DNA of 64,000 nt, taken from assembly GCA_026874595.1 (NCBI GenBank), contig CM049322.1, positions 4,821,900 to 4,885,899 on the forward strand, given 5' to 3'. Position numbers and translations under genes: made by a program. This document shows, in pieces, positions 1 through 12,787 of the stretch (position 1 is its first letter; each line of letters starts with the position of its first letter). Origin of the DNA: Sipunculus nudus (taxonomy: Eukaryota > Annelida > Sipuncula > Golfingiida > Sipunculidae). Below the pieces are notes generated by a model, which was not told the DNA's origin, did not search any database, and saw only the letters and a list, made by a program, of their open reading frames with translations.

Positions 1-140
1 TATGGTAGGAGATTTTGGGGTCATCTGACTGTATGTAACATTTTGGATTCGTTGGTCTAACAGTTTCTAAACGTGTCTTGTTAACAGACGGCCGGACGAC
101 GGAGAAATGACTATGACTATAGCTCAGCTGACTAAAAACG
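1..140. repeat. Tail of dispersed interspersed repeat
   Basis: The segment ends in a run of gacgg-type motifs followed by tatagctcagctgac. The same tail is seen around 15650-15720, 60220-60285 and 63860-63910, so it is one dispersed family. No protein is visible. The family name is not known to me. Confidence 0.6.
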
Positions 141-144
141 TTCT

Positions 145-1140
145 TTAAATGAACCCTCAGATGTCCATCTCAAAAATAGAGAAAACAAGCGTGAACATTT
201 GAAAAATAAAAACAGTTGGTACCGCAAGTCTGCTGGAACTGATGCAACACCCAATGATCAATACGCATACCAAACATCAATGCATTAGTTATTCAGACAC
301 TGTTACTTTTGTATCATTTTTTTTTAAATATTCTTGGAGGTACGTGCGAGTTCAAAGGATATGGCTAAGAGTGCATAATTTCAGGTTTCCAAAGAGAATT
401 TTTATCTTATACATCTTGTGAACAAACATATTTTGATAACAAGTGACGCATGTGCCATGACGCTCAGCTGCATTCAAGGAGTCTTGAACACTGGGCAAAA
501 TGACTCCAAGGGTGCTCAAAACCATGCAAATGTGAAATAAAATACAAGTGGCGCCACCAGTCGGCAGGAACTGATGCAACACCCCATGATCAATATGCAT
601 GCAAAAACCATTTCGATCAAAACATTAGTAATTCAGATACTGGAGCTTTTGCATCAATTTTTCTCATTATTCAGGGGGTATTAGATACCTAATTTCAGGT
701 TTCAAAGGAGAATTTTTAGATCTCCCTAAATATTAAGTTAAAAGATTATAAGTCCAACGGTTACGATTTAGGCCCTGTTAACAGATGGAAGCTTCATTTG
801 AATGCCTCAAAAATAGAGAAAACAAGCGTGAAAATTTGAAAAATAAAAACAGGTGGCACCGCTGGAACTGATGCAACACCCAATGATCAATACGCATACC
901 AAACATCAATGCATTAGTAAATCAGACACTGTTGCTTCTGTATAATTTTTTTTTAAATATTCTTGGAGGTATTTGCAAGTTCAAAGGATATGGGCAAGAG
1001 TGCCTAATTTCAGGTTCCCAAGGAGATTTTTCACGGACCGCCCTGGATGTCCAGTTAGAATTTCTTGGTCAGACAAAGTATCAATGTATTACGCAATTTT
1101 TTTTATTTCATTTTTACGGCATCTCAGACTCTGATATCCC
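145..1140. repeat. Three direct copies of a ~300-bp interspersed repeat
   Basis: The block 'gaactgatgcaacaccc..atgatcaata' followed by 'attcagacactgtt' and 'taatttcagg' occurs three times, starting near 237, 567 and 867. A fourth copy lies at about 63580-63790. Copies one and three are nearly identical, which suggests recent local duplication. The short ORFs here are not conserved between copies and are taken as chance. Confidence 0.6.
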
Positions 1141-1484
1141 GGCTTTATAGATTTTTTTTTGTTTAATAAAGGTTTTCATCACTGATGCCATAAAAACACA
1201 AATGTAATGGGTTATAAAAAACATTTGGAAAAAATTCTATACAACCTAATTTATACAAAACTAATAACAGAAAAAAATACCCACAAGAATATAAAGAGAT
1301 ATGGGTTACAGAAAGTAAGCAAACAGTTTTGTTTTCATTTTACTTTTATCTTTGAATTCGGCATAACGATGGCATTCACTGCTTGTAATCTCTTGTATAT
1401 ATACCTTAAAGAATAAAACCCTCGTTATCAGTCGACGTAGACACGCTTAAAAAAGTTAACACGCTCCTATTGTCTCTTATTTAC
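1141..1484. other. AT-rich gap, nothing recognised
   Basis: I see no gene, splice-bounded exon or structured repeat here. A 69-codon ORF in this stretch is low complexity and has no recognisable motif. Confidence 0.5.
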
Positions 1485-2392
1485 TAGATGAATCCGGCTA
1501 TAAAGTAGACGTGATAATACTTGATATTTACAATCCTACTATAAAGTAGACGTGATAATACTTGATATTTACAATCCGACCATAAAGTAGACGTGATAAT
1601 ACTTGATGTGTATAATCCCACCAAAAAGCAGACGTGATAATACTTGATATTTACAATCCTACCATAAAGTAGACCTGATAATACTTGATATTTACAATCC
1701 TACCATAAAGTACACGTGATAATACTTGATGTGTATAATCCTACCATAAAGTAGACGTGGAAATACTTGTCATTTACTATCCTACTATAAAGTAGACGTG
1801 ATAATACTTGATATTTACAATCCTACCATAAAGTAGACGTGATAATACTTGTCATTTACTATCCTACTATAGAGTAGACCTGATAATACTTGATATTTAC
1901 AATCCTACCCAAAAGTAGACGTGATAATACTTGATATTTACAATCCGGCTATAAAGTAGACGTGATAATACTTGATATTTACAATCCTACCCAAAAGTAG
2001 ACGTGATAATACTTGATATTTACAATCCGACCATAAAGTAGACGTGATAATACTTGATGTGTATAATCCTACCAAAAAGCAGACGTGATAATACTTGATA
2101 TTTACAATCCTACCATAAAGTAGACCTGATAATACTTGATATTTACAATCCTACCATAAAGTACACGTGATAATACTTGATGTGTATAATCCTACCATAA
2201 AGTAGACGTGGAAATACTTGTCATTTACTATCCTACTATAAAGTAGACGTGATAATACTTGATATTTACAATCCTACCATAAAGTAGACGTGATAATACT
2301 TGATATTTACAATCCTACCGTAAAGTAGACCTGATAATACTTGATATTTACAATCCTACCATAAAGTAGACGTGATAATACTTGATACGCCA
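1485..2392. repeat. 41-bp satellite with 451-bp higher-order unit
   Basis: About 22 tandem monomers of 41 bp, each containing the core taaagtagacgtgataatac. Variant monomers (gatgtgtataatcc, aaaaagcagacgtg, gtggaaatacttgtcattt) recur exactly 451 bp apart, which is 11 monomers: 1576/2027 for the ccgac variant, 1757/2208 for gtgg and 1628/2079 for gca. This is a classical higher-order repeat, not coding sequence. Confidence 0.9.
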
Positions 2393-2399
2393 TTCTAGA

Positions 2400-3590
2400 T
2401 ATCTCTCCGACATAGTTAAGGTATCCCCACGGATCGAGCAGAACTGGACTTTTTTTAGCTCAGCTGACTGTAAGTCAGTTTAGAATCCCCTTACAGGACA
2501 CTTAAAGAGGCCCTCTTGGGAACCAGATATTAGGTAACTATGACCTATATTCTACGACCTATATGGAAAATCTTTCATATAAGCACCCTGAATGTCAGAT
2601 GGGGACAAATCGTATCTGTAAGTCCTAGAATCATTTAACACAATATCCAGGGAGTTTCTAGGTGCATCTCCTTGGAAATCTGAAATAAGATCATGCTGAC
2701 CTATGTGTTGTCTGATTTTGAGCACCCAGACAGTCAGATGGGGCACACATAGTATCAATTAGGCCTAGAATCCTCCAACATGACATTTAGGCAGGACCTA
2801 AGCGAATGTCCTCGAAAACCTGAAATATGGTCACTGTTACCTATATTCTGCGATCTATGAGAAAAATATGTCCTATGATCACCCTGAATGTCAGATGGGA
2901 ACAAATCATATCTGTTCGGCCTAAAATCTTTTCACACAATATCCTGGAAAGTTCTAGGCAAATCTCCTTTGAAACCTGAGTTTGGGGCATGGTGACCCAT
3001 ATTTTTCAATCTACAGGCCCAAAGGAGGATTTTGAGCACCCAGAAAGTCAGACAGGGCATACATTGTATATGTTAGTCCTTGGATTTCTAAGACATCCTT
3101 GGCAAATGTCCTTGAAAACCTGGAATTAGGTGACCATGACCTATACTTTTTCGACCTAAAGGAAAACGTCATATAAGGACCCAAACAGTCAGACGGGGCA
3201 CAAATTGTATTCATTTTGTATAGAATCTTCTAACATAAAACTCAGGGACGTCCTAAGCAATTGTCCTTGGAAATCCTGAAATAAGGTCATGGTGACCTAT
3301 ATTCTGTGACCTATACGCTGAAAATGGTTTTGATCACCTAGACAGTTAGAGGAGGCACAAATTGTTTCGATTAAGCCTATTATCTTCTTATTTAACATTC
3401 AAGGAGATCCTAGGCATATTTCCTAGGAAACATGAAATTGGGTCATGGTGTTCTATATTCTGCGAGATATTGACAAGAAACATGATTTTGAGCACCCATA
3501 CAGACAGGGTACAAATTTTATCCATTTTCCTTGGAACCCTCTATTTTGAAATCCAGAGAAGTCTTCGGCAGGTCTTCTATGAATCCTGAT
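2400..3590. repeat. Degenerate ~150-bp tandem array, about 7 units
   Basis: The motif gacctatattctgcgacct recurs in degenerate form at about 2541, 2698, 2839, 2994, 3138, 3294 and 3449, so intervals are 141-157 bp. Companion words (agcacccagacagtcagat, ccttggaaacctgaaat) recur between them. The ORFs in both strands are products of the repeat and are not annotated as genes. Confidence 0.75.
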
Positions 3591-4402
3591 TTTTTTTTAA
3601 ATTTCTATTTTCAACATAGTAACATTAGCCATATGCTAACAAACTCCAAAAAATATAAAATACTAATAAAAGAAATGTCAAATTTAACTGAGCGTCATGG
3701 CCAATGGGCCGCATGTTTAACGGAAACATGTCAGGTGACGCTGCCTCCACCATTTCAAGAACATTTCCAAGAAAAGAAAATCAGAACCGGAATTTTATTT
3801 CAAACGCTCTTGCAATGCTAGGATATGGCAGTGGTAATAATACATATATAATATAAAATGTCGAACAAATGGTACACCGCATTCAAATATATAGATATAT
3901 ACAATCTGCTTCTCCGGGCGAGTCTGCAATTCTGGCCCGTGTCAAATGTTGCGGAGGAGGCCATTAAACTCGCTGCTCAAAGGCACAAAGATTAGCTGCT
4001 TATAAGGCCTGGGCAAATTGACACAGCGCGGGAATCCCCCCCCCCCCCCCCCGCCTTTGGCGCGACTTCGTAACTGCTCGTTGGTTCCCGCAGACCCAAT
4101 GTGTGAAGTTAGTTTCTCCTCGAATTTCTATCCTCGAGTATAAAATATAAATATTGGACAATCGCAAAGCAATATTTTATCATATAAACATCGTGCGGTT
4201 GTGTGTGAAGCCGTAGTTGCTAGGGAGGCCCGTGCTATCGCTGGGCTGAGGGAAACGTGGGCTCACAGTTATCAATGAAAATGACAGTCATCCGGACATA
4301 GGCGTCATAACATTATGTTATCCATGGAAGAGTAGAAAACAAGCTAATTATTAATACCTATCAGAACTGTGCAGACTGATAGGAACTTATAGAATTCAGA
4401 AA
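3591..4402. other. Gap without recognised gene; C17 run
   Basis: No exon is supported. A run of 17 cytosines occupies 4036-4052. The word acaatctgcttctccgggcg near 3901 is repeated as acaatctgctcctccgggtg near 4911, so both belong to some dispersed element. Confidence 0.5.
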
Positions 4403-4656
4403 TTATTCAAGGAAAACAAGGTTCACATTTTTCAGTCGTCCATCATGTATCACGGCAGATATTAATGCAGTGTCCGAATCTATCCCGAATTCACTCAAGT
4501 GATTCCCCCAACATGAGACCACTCTAGATATACCTGTTGCGCATACATCTTGACAAAACAAACGATCTCTGCATTCATATTTCTGGTCAATGTTATTCCC
4601 GTGATCTACTGCTCCGTTACTGGATATATCGCTCTCGGCCTGACAAGCTTCAGGGG
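4403..4656 (-). pseudogene. LCCL-like exon candidate (orphan)
   Basis: On the minus strand a splice acceptor (ttacttacgcag) is followed by an open frame of about 83 codons to a TAA near 4403. It contains FCQDVC, then a WG pair, FGIDSD and SAVIHDG, which resembles the LCCL pattern (C-P-x-x-C, G-T, Y-T-D-x-S, A-A-I-H-A-G). The cysteine normally found in the SIC part is absent. LCCL domains occur in secreted extracellular proteins. No neighbouring exons of the same gene were found, so this is either an isolated exon or a decayed copy. The family assignment is my inference from motif spacing only. Confidence 0.3.
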
Positions 4657-5201
4657 CTGCGTAAGTAACATCCAACAGCCTCGCTATATCAAAGGCGATG
4701 CCGCCGCTGCGCCTGACACTGCGGTACTATAGGCGCACAATAGGGTTTATAAGCTTATCAGGTCTTATCATTGCAATTAGCGCACATCTGACACTCGAGG
4801 CCTGCCCTGGTCCATTTGTGATGAAGTCCTTGGTTAAAAAACTGTACTATGTTCTCCACTAGCTGATTCCTCCTGTAAAGTAGATGTGATATTACTTGAT
4901 AGACGTATTAACAATCTGCTCCTCCGGGTGACCCACAGATTTTCATACCCATCGCGCCAGTTATAATGTAATCTGTACCAGGAGTCCCTTTGCGTCGATC
5001 ATTTTACTTATACTTGACAAGTAGACATTAAGTTGAATTATTTAAAAAAAAAGTTTCAGTCGCTCCATTACAGGTAAACAGCCTGCGAACACCCTAGTTA
5101 TAAACGCTCTGTAAAATCTGCTCTCGCACAAACTAAGAAAACTCTAATCCCATTTCGGTCTCATGGTTTGCAATAATTCAATATCTTGTTTATTTTTTTA
5201 G
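4657..5201. other. Gap with isolated satellite-like monomer
   Basis: At 4873-4916 there is one diverged monomer related to the 41-bp satellite (gtaaagtagatgtgatatta). Otherwise nothing is recognised. A signal-peptide exon for the downstream lectin gene was looked for here and not found. Confidence 0.45.
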
Positions 5202-5420
5202 GATATGCTTCGGGTGTGAATAGCTGCGCTGGGGAAGCAACATGGTTCCAGGCTGAGAACTGCTGCAGAATCAAGGACAGTAAGCTAGGATCGGTAGTGA
5301 ATCAAAGCGAAATGAATCAGGTCTTGGAGTTTATGGGGCGACACAACATGACGTCATCGTGGGTGAACTTAAGGAGAAGGGAGATGAACCAATGGAGATG
5401 AATTGATGGGGAGAACGAAG
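5202..5420 (+). pseudogene. CTLD1 first-half exon with in-frame TGA
   Basis: The acceptor tattttttta-g precedes 5202 and the donor gaag|gtaaac follows 5420. The frame gives the N-terminal half of a C-type lectin-like domain: a cysteine pair region, WFQAENCC, KLGSVVNQSEM, then WVNLRR and IDGENEG. Two N-glycosylation sequons (NQS, NMT) are present. TGA at 5399-5401 sits where the family usually has tryptophan, and a single G-to-A change would explain it. The frame is otherwise open to the donor. The exon is phase 1-1, so skipping it removes 73 codons without a frameshift. It may be a true null allele, an assembly error, or tolerated by skipping. Confidence 0.7.
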
Positions 5421-8400
5421 GTAAACGATGCATGGGGATAAAAAAAATAGCTTGGGGATATGTTTTGTTTCAATATTATTTCAAGGTTGGTCATATAAAT
5501 ATTGCCTGAAAATAATAATTTTGTGATCGCACTATATTAACCTAGTTTTGTGTATTACAACCTTTCAAGGAAAAAACTTCCAACTTCATAATTTTTGCAA
5601 GCAAGATGTACAATTTTTTATATATCAGACCATCCACTAGATGACTTTTAGAACATCACGTAACTGTATTTTTAATTATGCTTCCTCCACCTCGTAATCA
5701 TTTATTTTTTTTTCACATAAGTCCGTTTATTTGATCAGAAAATGTTGTGAATTAATACTTTTAATTAATAACTAATTTTTGTAGGTTTCCCTGAGTTCAT
5801 TCGTCACAATAAAATTGTGTCTTGTTCACCTGAGTTGTCCTCAAACAGAGACTTGGAGTGACAAAATTCATAACAATGAGAAATGTTCACAAATATAGTC
5901 AGAGTAGTACCAGGTGGGTCCGAGTATAATGAAAGTACTCGAGTACGAATACTGAATACTTATAAAGTAGTCGAGTATAAGTACGAGTATTATAGCTATT
6001 TTTTATATCAGTACTCGAGTATGAGTACCGAGTACTCCAAATGTACTTATGAGTACTGAAATGAGTACTATAGCAGTTAAACCTAAGAAATTGAGTGAAA
6101 ATAAATCAGTGTTTTTTGTTTGATGTCATAATAATATTATAATTTAACGTTTGGGAAATGTCTTCTCAAGTTGTTAATTTTAGAGGTAACTAGTTACAAA
6201 TAAGAGTCATAAGAGCTGCTTTACTTTTAAGGCCCCGTTTCAATGCGTGTGGCACGCATTTACGCTCGCTGTAAAAAAACGCACTTGTGTACACGTTGCG
6301 ACGCGACTCGACTCAACTGGACCCGACTAAACAGGTTTCCTCATGTTTTCTACAGTTTCTCCCAGTTTTTGACCCTGCAGACTGACGAAAACTGGGATGC
6401 ATACACATCACGACCCGACTCAACTCAACTGGATCGACGGCAGAGGCGGTACATTCAAATCAACAAAAATGGTGACAAGCTTGTGACATGTGAAAGCAAA
6501 GTCATTAATACATGTCATTTTATTTATCAGTGTATATGTATTATCTGTATGTCGCCCTTTCAATTCTTCCCACCGCATAGCTGAATTAATTTGGTTTGAA
6601 ATAATTTTAGTCTATAAAATAGTATTCGATGTCCTGTGATATACACTATATATTCTACATCCGTGAACATGGAGCATATTGATATTATGCTGACATTGTA
6701 CTGGTGACATTGGCTATACAGATCTATATTCATATATTATGCGCGCATAGTGCTCATGTAATGTATTGTTGTCTTTCTCTGCATCATTCGATTTTGCCAA
6801 GAAGATCACATGACCGAGGTACTCATGTGATCAGAGACGTAGATGTGATTGGTTGCTCACTGTATTTCTAAGCGACGCGACTCAACTCGACGTGATTTTT
6901 TCTGACACTGCAAAAACCAAAAACTGACGCCGACTGGTGCCGACTCTGGTTGAGTCGGGTCGTTTTCGCGCATACACTTTGCGACGCGACTCAACTCAAC
7001 TCAACTAAACATTTTTTGACCTGTTGAGTTGAGTCGGGTCGCAACGTGTATGCCGGCCTTTAAGGCCGGTTTTCCATGTACGCTGACATTTCATCGCGCT
7101 GGAAATCAACAAGCTGAAAACCGCGCTGAATATATTTTCAATGTGCACTTATCCGCTCGCTGAATCCGGGGTACTGTTTACTGTTTTTACTGTACTGAAC
7201 AAAAAAAAAAGCGAGCAGAAAAGTCGAACAGGAATCGACTTGTTTTCATCGCGCTTGCATTTAAAGCTTACCAAGGTCTTGGTTATATATTTTATATGTA
7301 CATACTGTGGAAGTGGTTTTGTTAGAGAGATTTTAACTTTTAGCGGGAGCGAGATTTGCGCTTAATTAAGAACACGCGTAATTTTGATGCGATCGTTCGG
7401 AAGACTGCATCGTTCTGGCCTGACACACAGTCACCTGGGTCTGGTAATCTCTCCATGCGGGGTCGCTTGAGTTGAAGCTTCTTCATGATGTTAGAGCTGT
7501 CATACTGCCATAAGAGTTCATAAAAAGTGATATCTCAGTTGAACTCAACTCCCACTTATAGTGATTTGTAGAAACAACTGTAAAAGAAATAACCTTTTCA
7601 GAGGTTTAAAACCCCCTCCCCGTCTCAATGGCTTTGAAGTTTGACGGAGCTGAGAGTTAGCTACGATTGTTGTCAGCTCTGTTTGTTGTTCACACATAGC
7701 TGGCTGCTTCTGGTTAGTAATCACAGTAGTTGATCAATTCTTTAACTTACTCAGATGTTAAACAACGTGTGTGGGTGCAGTACACTTGCGTAATCAAACG
7801 TGATTAGTCCCGGTTAATTACGTATAGTTTACACATTGCGGTCATGGTACTCGATCAGTCGCCCGTGGCATGCAGCGGTCATTTGGAGGTTGTAAGTTGG
7901 GACGTGTGGGGTTGGGTTTGATGCAAACCTGTCTTTTAAAAATGTTTCAATTTGATACAAAAGAATTTCCTATACATATTGATTTGCGCGAAAATTCGAA
8001 ATGCGCTAATGCTGTAAAATAAAAAAAAGCGCGAAATTCAGACACGCCAAATTAACCACTTCCACAGTATGTATACATATGTGCGGCGGGGGTGTTAAAC
8101 ATCTTATTACCAACTGCAGTAGTTAATGATCTTCTCTTATATAGCATTTACAACCCCCACCCGCCTGTCAATAACACACTGCCTTCATAAAAACTGTACG
8201 TAACTGTAAATATAACGAAATTTTAAATGTATACATGAATAAAGTAAACTGTACATAAAAGACACATGCTCGACATGTTGCCGGGAAGGCTTGAGGACGG
8301 GGAATCCCTTGTGAAAACACGTCACGCGGAGGGGGGGGGGGGGGGGTTCCGAGGAAACTCCCACGTTTCCGCGCAAATTGATAAGCTCAATTCAGCAAGA

Positions 8401-10276
8401 TTTTTTTCATGGAAAAGGGGCCTGAATATGAATAATTATTTTGAACAATCTGATAATTGTTGTGAGATTTTAATATAAATCCAAAACGAAAGATATTGCT
8501 AATTAATAAACGATAAATACTTTTGTGCCTATTCATTGTTATCATTTGAAAAACAATTACTCACCTACTCTTATATTTTAATAGATAATAGCTTAAAGAT
8601 CGATTTCGTCAAAATATTTTGTTGATTTACACCCCTGCGACTTTCTAAACACACGTACAATGATTCAGTGATAAGTTGTCAGTTCTCAGTTCTGTAATAT
8701 TATATGATCAAAGACCATATTTGATATCGTTTAATTAAATTATAATCAGTATAAATATAATCTTATCAATAATAAGTGATATTGAAAAAAAACCTCTTTT
8801 AAAAAATAATATGCTATTACGCAAGCCCACATGTGAGAAGCTGATATTTCCAATGCGAATGGCGGCAATGATCCCTTATGAGTTCTAGAGTTATATGGTA
8901 CAGGAGGCATAGAACACCAACAGGAATATGGAAGGTCTTGTGATGGGCATTAACCTGATGAAGTTTTTAACTGGTCAGCCAGCAGTTTCTTTTTTCTACA
9001 GCCATACTTAACACCTTTGAGTGAATGTGCAACCGTAATTGGGTTGCGGGTTTCATCTTATACATCAGGCCAGGGCTCAAAAACACATCCGTTTAAGTGG
9101 TTGGTTCTTACTTCTCAGCTTCTGAATGGGTGAGCAACTGGGTGATCTGCTACTGTTATCCAATCTTGTGTCAATGCTATAGGCATGAAATTAGTGTTTG
9201 TTCTTCCCCCCTCCCCCAACAGTCTTATAAATAAATATGTATGTATGTAGGTATGTATCATTTGTGTATAATTATATATAATTTTAAAATTATATGTGCA
9301 TATACTGAAGTACTCAATAGTACTCATTAAAGTATTTGTTTTATGAGTATTTACATGGTACTCAAGTACTTGTATGGTTACTTAGGTGAATTTGAAGAAA
9401 GTACTCATGAGTACGGGTACTTCGAATACAAGTACTTTTGGACCAAACTCTGTAGAGTACGGGGTATTTATCAAAAGAAATATGTTTTACTTCGCATATT
9501 GCTGTAGCAAATCTCTAGGTAAATTGGCAGATTTTAAATTAAGTTGTATTTTCGGTCAAACAGCACCCATACAACTTATAATGACAATAAGAAACAAAAA
9601 AAAATACAACTTATTTGGGTATTTATTTATGGTTGGTATATTACAAAAAATCTCAATATCGCCACGATCAACTATGATTGTTGGGTTTTGCAGGTTTCCC
9701 TGATGACATTTACAACAACAAAACGTGTGTGTGGTTTAACCAGAAAACACGGAGACTGGAGCCAGGAAGGTGTTCAGATACGACCACGGGAAACATGTGT
9801 CAGAATAAAGGTCGACATTTTCTAAAAATTACTCTTGTTGGACGGTTTGAATTTATTAATTTCCTGGTTTTTTATTAAACAACGTTCACTTTTCCTGACT
9901 ATATAAGTATTCTGATGTATCATGGGTAAAGCGGAATGGTGAAAAAATCCTGAATTATTACAATATATTTATCAGTAAATACTTGATTGTACGCTTGTTG
10001 CTTCATCGCAGACCCAGGCTGCAAAAACTCAGTTCCGGGGGGTATAGGACGAGAACACAATGGCATCTGTTACCTCCATTACTGTGAGCGGCTGACTTGG
10101 CACGAGGCCCGGGCGTACTGTCACACCTGGGGGTATACCATGGCTCTGGTCAAACACAGGGACATAATGGAAGAACTAGCGAGACATCGGTGGAACTGTG
10201 ACAGATTCTGGGTTGGCTTAAGGAAAGAGGAATGGCTGGATGATACTGACGGACCAGGTTTGTATTATTGGAAGAC

Positions 10277-10326
<50 letters not shown>

Positions 10327-12551
10327 TTTTTCGATGAAATTATGTTATGTTGAATCTACACGTGGAGACTTTCACAGGGATGGGCGGAAAAATATAAACT
10401 GATATCCCAGGAGGCATTTGTAAGATAAAAATAACTATTACGGGATTCATTTCTGACAAAGTTAAACTATAAAATGATTGGGCTATTTGCAGTTGATAGG
10501 ATATACAGAAGCTGGGACCCTCATCAAATAAAAGACACCGGGCGCTGTGGACTAGTCACGATACAAAAAAAATCAATGATATTTGAACCAAAGCCTTGTC
10601 ATTCTGAGGTCACGTTTGTGTGTGTAAACCTGCACACAGGTAATTCCAACCTACTCAAAACGACAGTCAATACTGAGCGATTGGTGAAAATTATTTTTGT
10701 CTGAAATCCGTGAACAGTATAATTAGATACCTGTACTTCATAAGATACCAATGTTTGTTGAGAGTTTGTACATCTGATCAATGTACCTTGACAAGGCGCA
10801 TGTCCAGTGTTATTTACTCCATCCATAGCTAAGTAAACAGAAAATGGACATATACCTGATAGTATAGTCTGTAAAATTATGTTAACCAATCTGAAACTCT
10901 TAAGGTTTGATACCTTCTATATTTGGTGTTAGATATCCCTTCACTTTGCTTCACTGGAATAAAAATCTGAACACTCTCTTCAAATTAGAATACTTTGTCT
11001 ATTAGTTTTGTGCAATATCGCAGAGATTAGGCAGTGATTAGGGAAATTGTATCGAAATATTGATGTTTTAGGTGCAGATATAAAAGCCCAAAACAAGACA
11101 ACACATATAACAACGTTGATTGTGAGCTGTACTGTTGGAGCTTTGGTTTTCCTTGTTGGTATCCTGGTTGGTGTGTTTATATACAGACGGAGGAGGGTGA
11201 GTCTTGGAACCATACTCAGTATATAATGTAATATGGAGTACAATATCATGTAATAAGATAATGCCTTCACTAATCGCACAAGTTACAGATACCTGTGTGA
11301 AAAGCATTTCTTATATTACAGCAGGATAGAAGTAGACAAACAAGTTCGCCTGGTCAGATAACAGTAGGAGAGCACATCCCATTACGACAAACAGGCAAGA
11401 TCATGGATTCTTTTGAAATATCAATGTAAACAATTATACTGAGGATGTTACACTTTGGCTGTAAAGGTGGATAATAGATAACCAATATACATTATTCCTG
11501 TTTCTTCGGAATATATTTTAAGTTAGCACACATTCAAGTCAGGTCAACGCTTATACAAATACTGTTAAGAAAAAAAAAAATAATCTACATCAACAGACCT
11601 GTGCTGTATTAAGAGTGGGTTTACACTTATTTCCAATCAAAACATAAACTTCATTAAAGCAGCATGATGCAATGTATTTGAGACAGACCAAGGTTATGAT
11701 GTCGTTCTTATTCCAAGCAGAACATGCAGCGATGTGCACTGAACTGCGTGACTTCTGTCCCTTCAATGGCTCTCGAAAACACACACGCTTATATTTCTTA
11801 TTAGTTTAATATATGTTATTCTGCAGCATTAATACCTTATTTAAAATACACTAATCACCCTCACCAGCGGGAGGGCGGACGAAAATACCAGAATCAGACA
11901 TTTATGTCTCCGTATCTGTATTTAGGGACATCAAACTGCTTCTTCTTATCTATTTATTGTCATCCTTATTCATTAAATACCGAAATTGGGATGCGTATTT
12001 TTACCCACGCCAAGAAGGGGTGCAAACCGGATTCTGGAAGTCACTGGACAGGCTGGCTGTCTCTGACTGTCTTGTTTTCTGTTTAGATAATGACGAGGTG
12101 CACCTCCCTCAAAGAGACAAACTGCAACGTCTCCTGGCTGGCACTCTGCTTAAGCTGTATGACAAGATAGACCTGTGGAGTTGGCATGACAAGCACGTGA
12201 CGGTCCCCATGGACGAGATCTATGTGGACCTTGTTTGGGTGCGTACAAAACATGGACTCCACGGTCAGACGCATCACCGATTGGCCAGTTATACAGAGAT
12301 GTTACCTCAGGTAAGAATGTTGGATTTATACTGCATTTTCTTGTACTTAGATAAACATACCAGCCTAACCAATATCCATTTATACACAAGCATATATATG
12401 GACAGTTAATCTCATATCAAAATCATATCAAAATCAGTTCTATTACTTTCATTTATTAAAAAAATATACATAATGCATCAACCTATAGCATCACAATAAC
12501 ACTAACTTCATCACAATGACATCACCATGAAAACTAACTTCATCAAAATTA

Positions 12552-12612
<61 letters not shown>

Positions 12613-12747
12613 TATATATCATGAAAGAGTGGAAGGCATCAAGTTTTATCCTGTTAGTATGACTTATCCAGTTATTTTGTGATAAAGGCTTAGTGTCGTC
12701 TAGTTACCACTTGTCAAAATGCATTTATATGGGCCATATATATATAT

Positions 12748-12787
<40 letters not shown>

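Noticed and set aside
1485-2392. CRISPR-like look of regularly spaced repeats
   Set aside because: Monomers are contiguous with no unique spacers, and the window is eukaryotic. It is a satellite.
4550-4732. Plus-strand ORF with a signal-peptide-like start
   Set aside because: The frame begins with TTG rather than ATG and overlaps the better-supported minus-strand exon.
6243-6584. Possible lectin second-half exon (CESKVINTC) in a 113-codon ORF
   Set aside because: Half of the ORF is transposon repeat (cgactcaactcaact), and the cysteine spacing is only loosely lectin-like. Too weak to list as a gene.
12083-12389. Antisense ORFs over the linker exon
   Set aside because: Shadows of the coding strand; the sense reading has splice sites and a paralogue.
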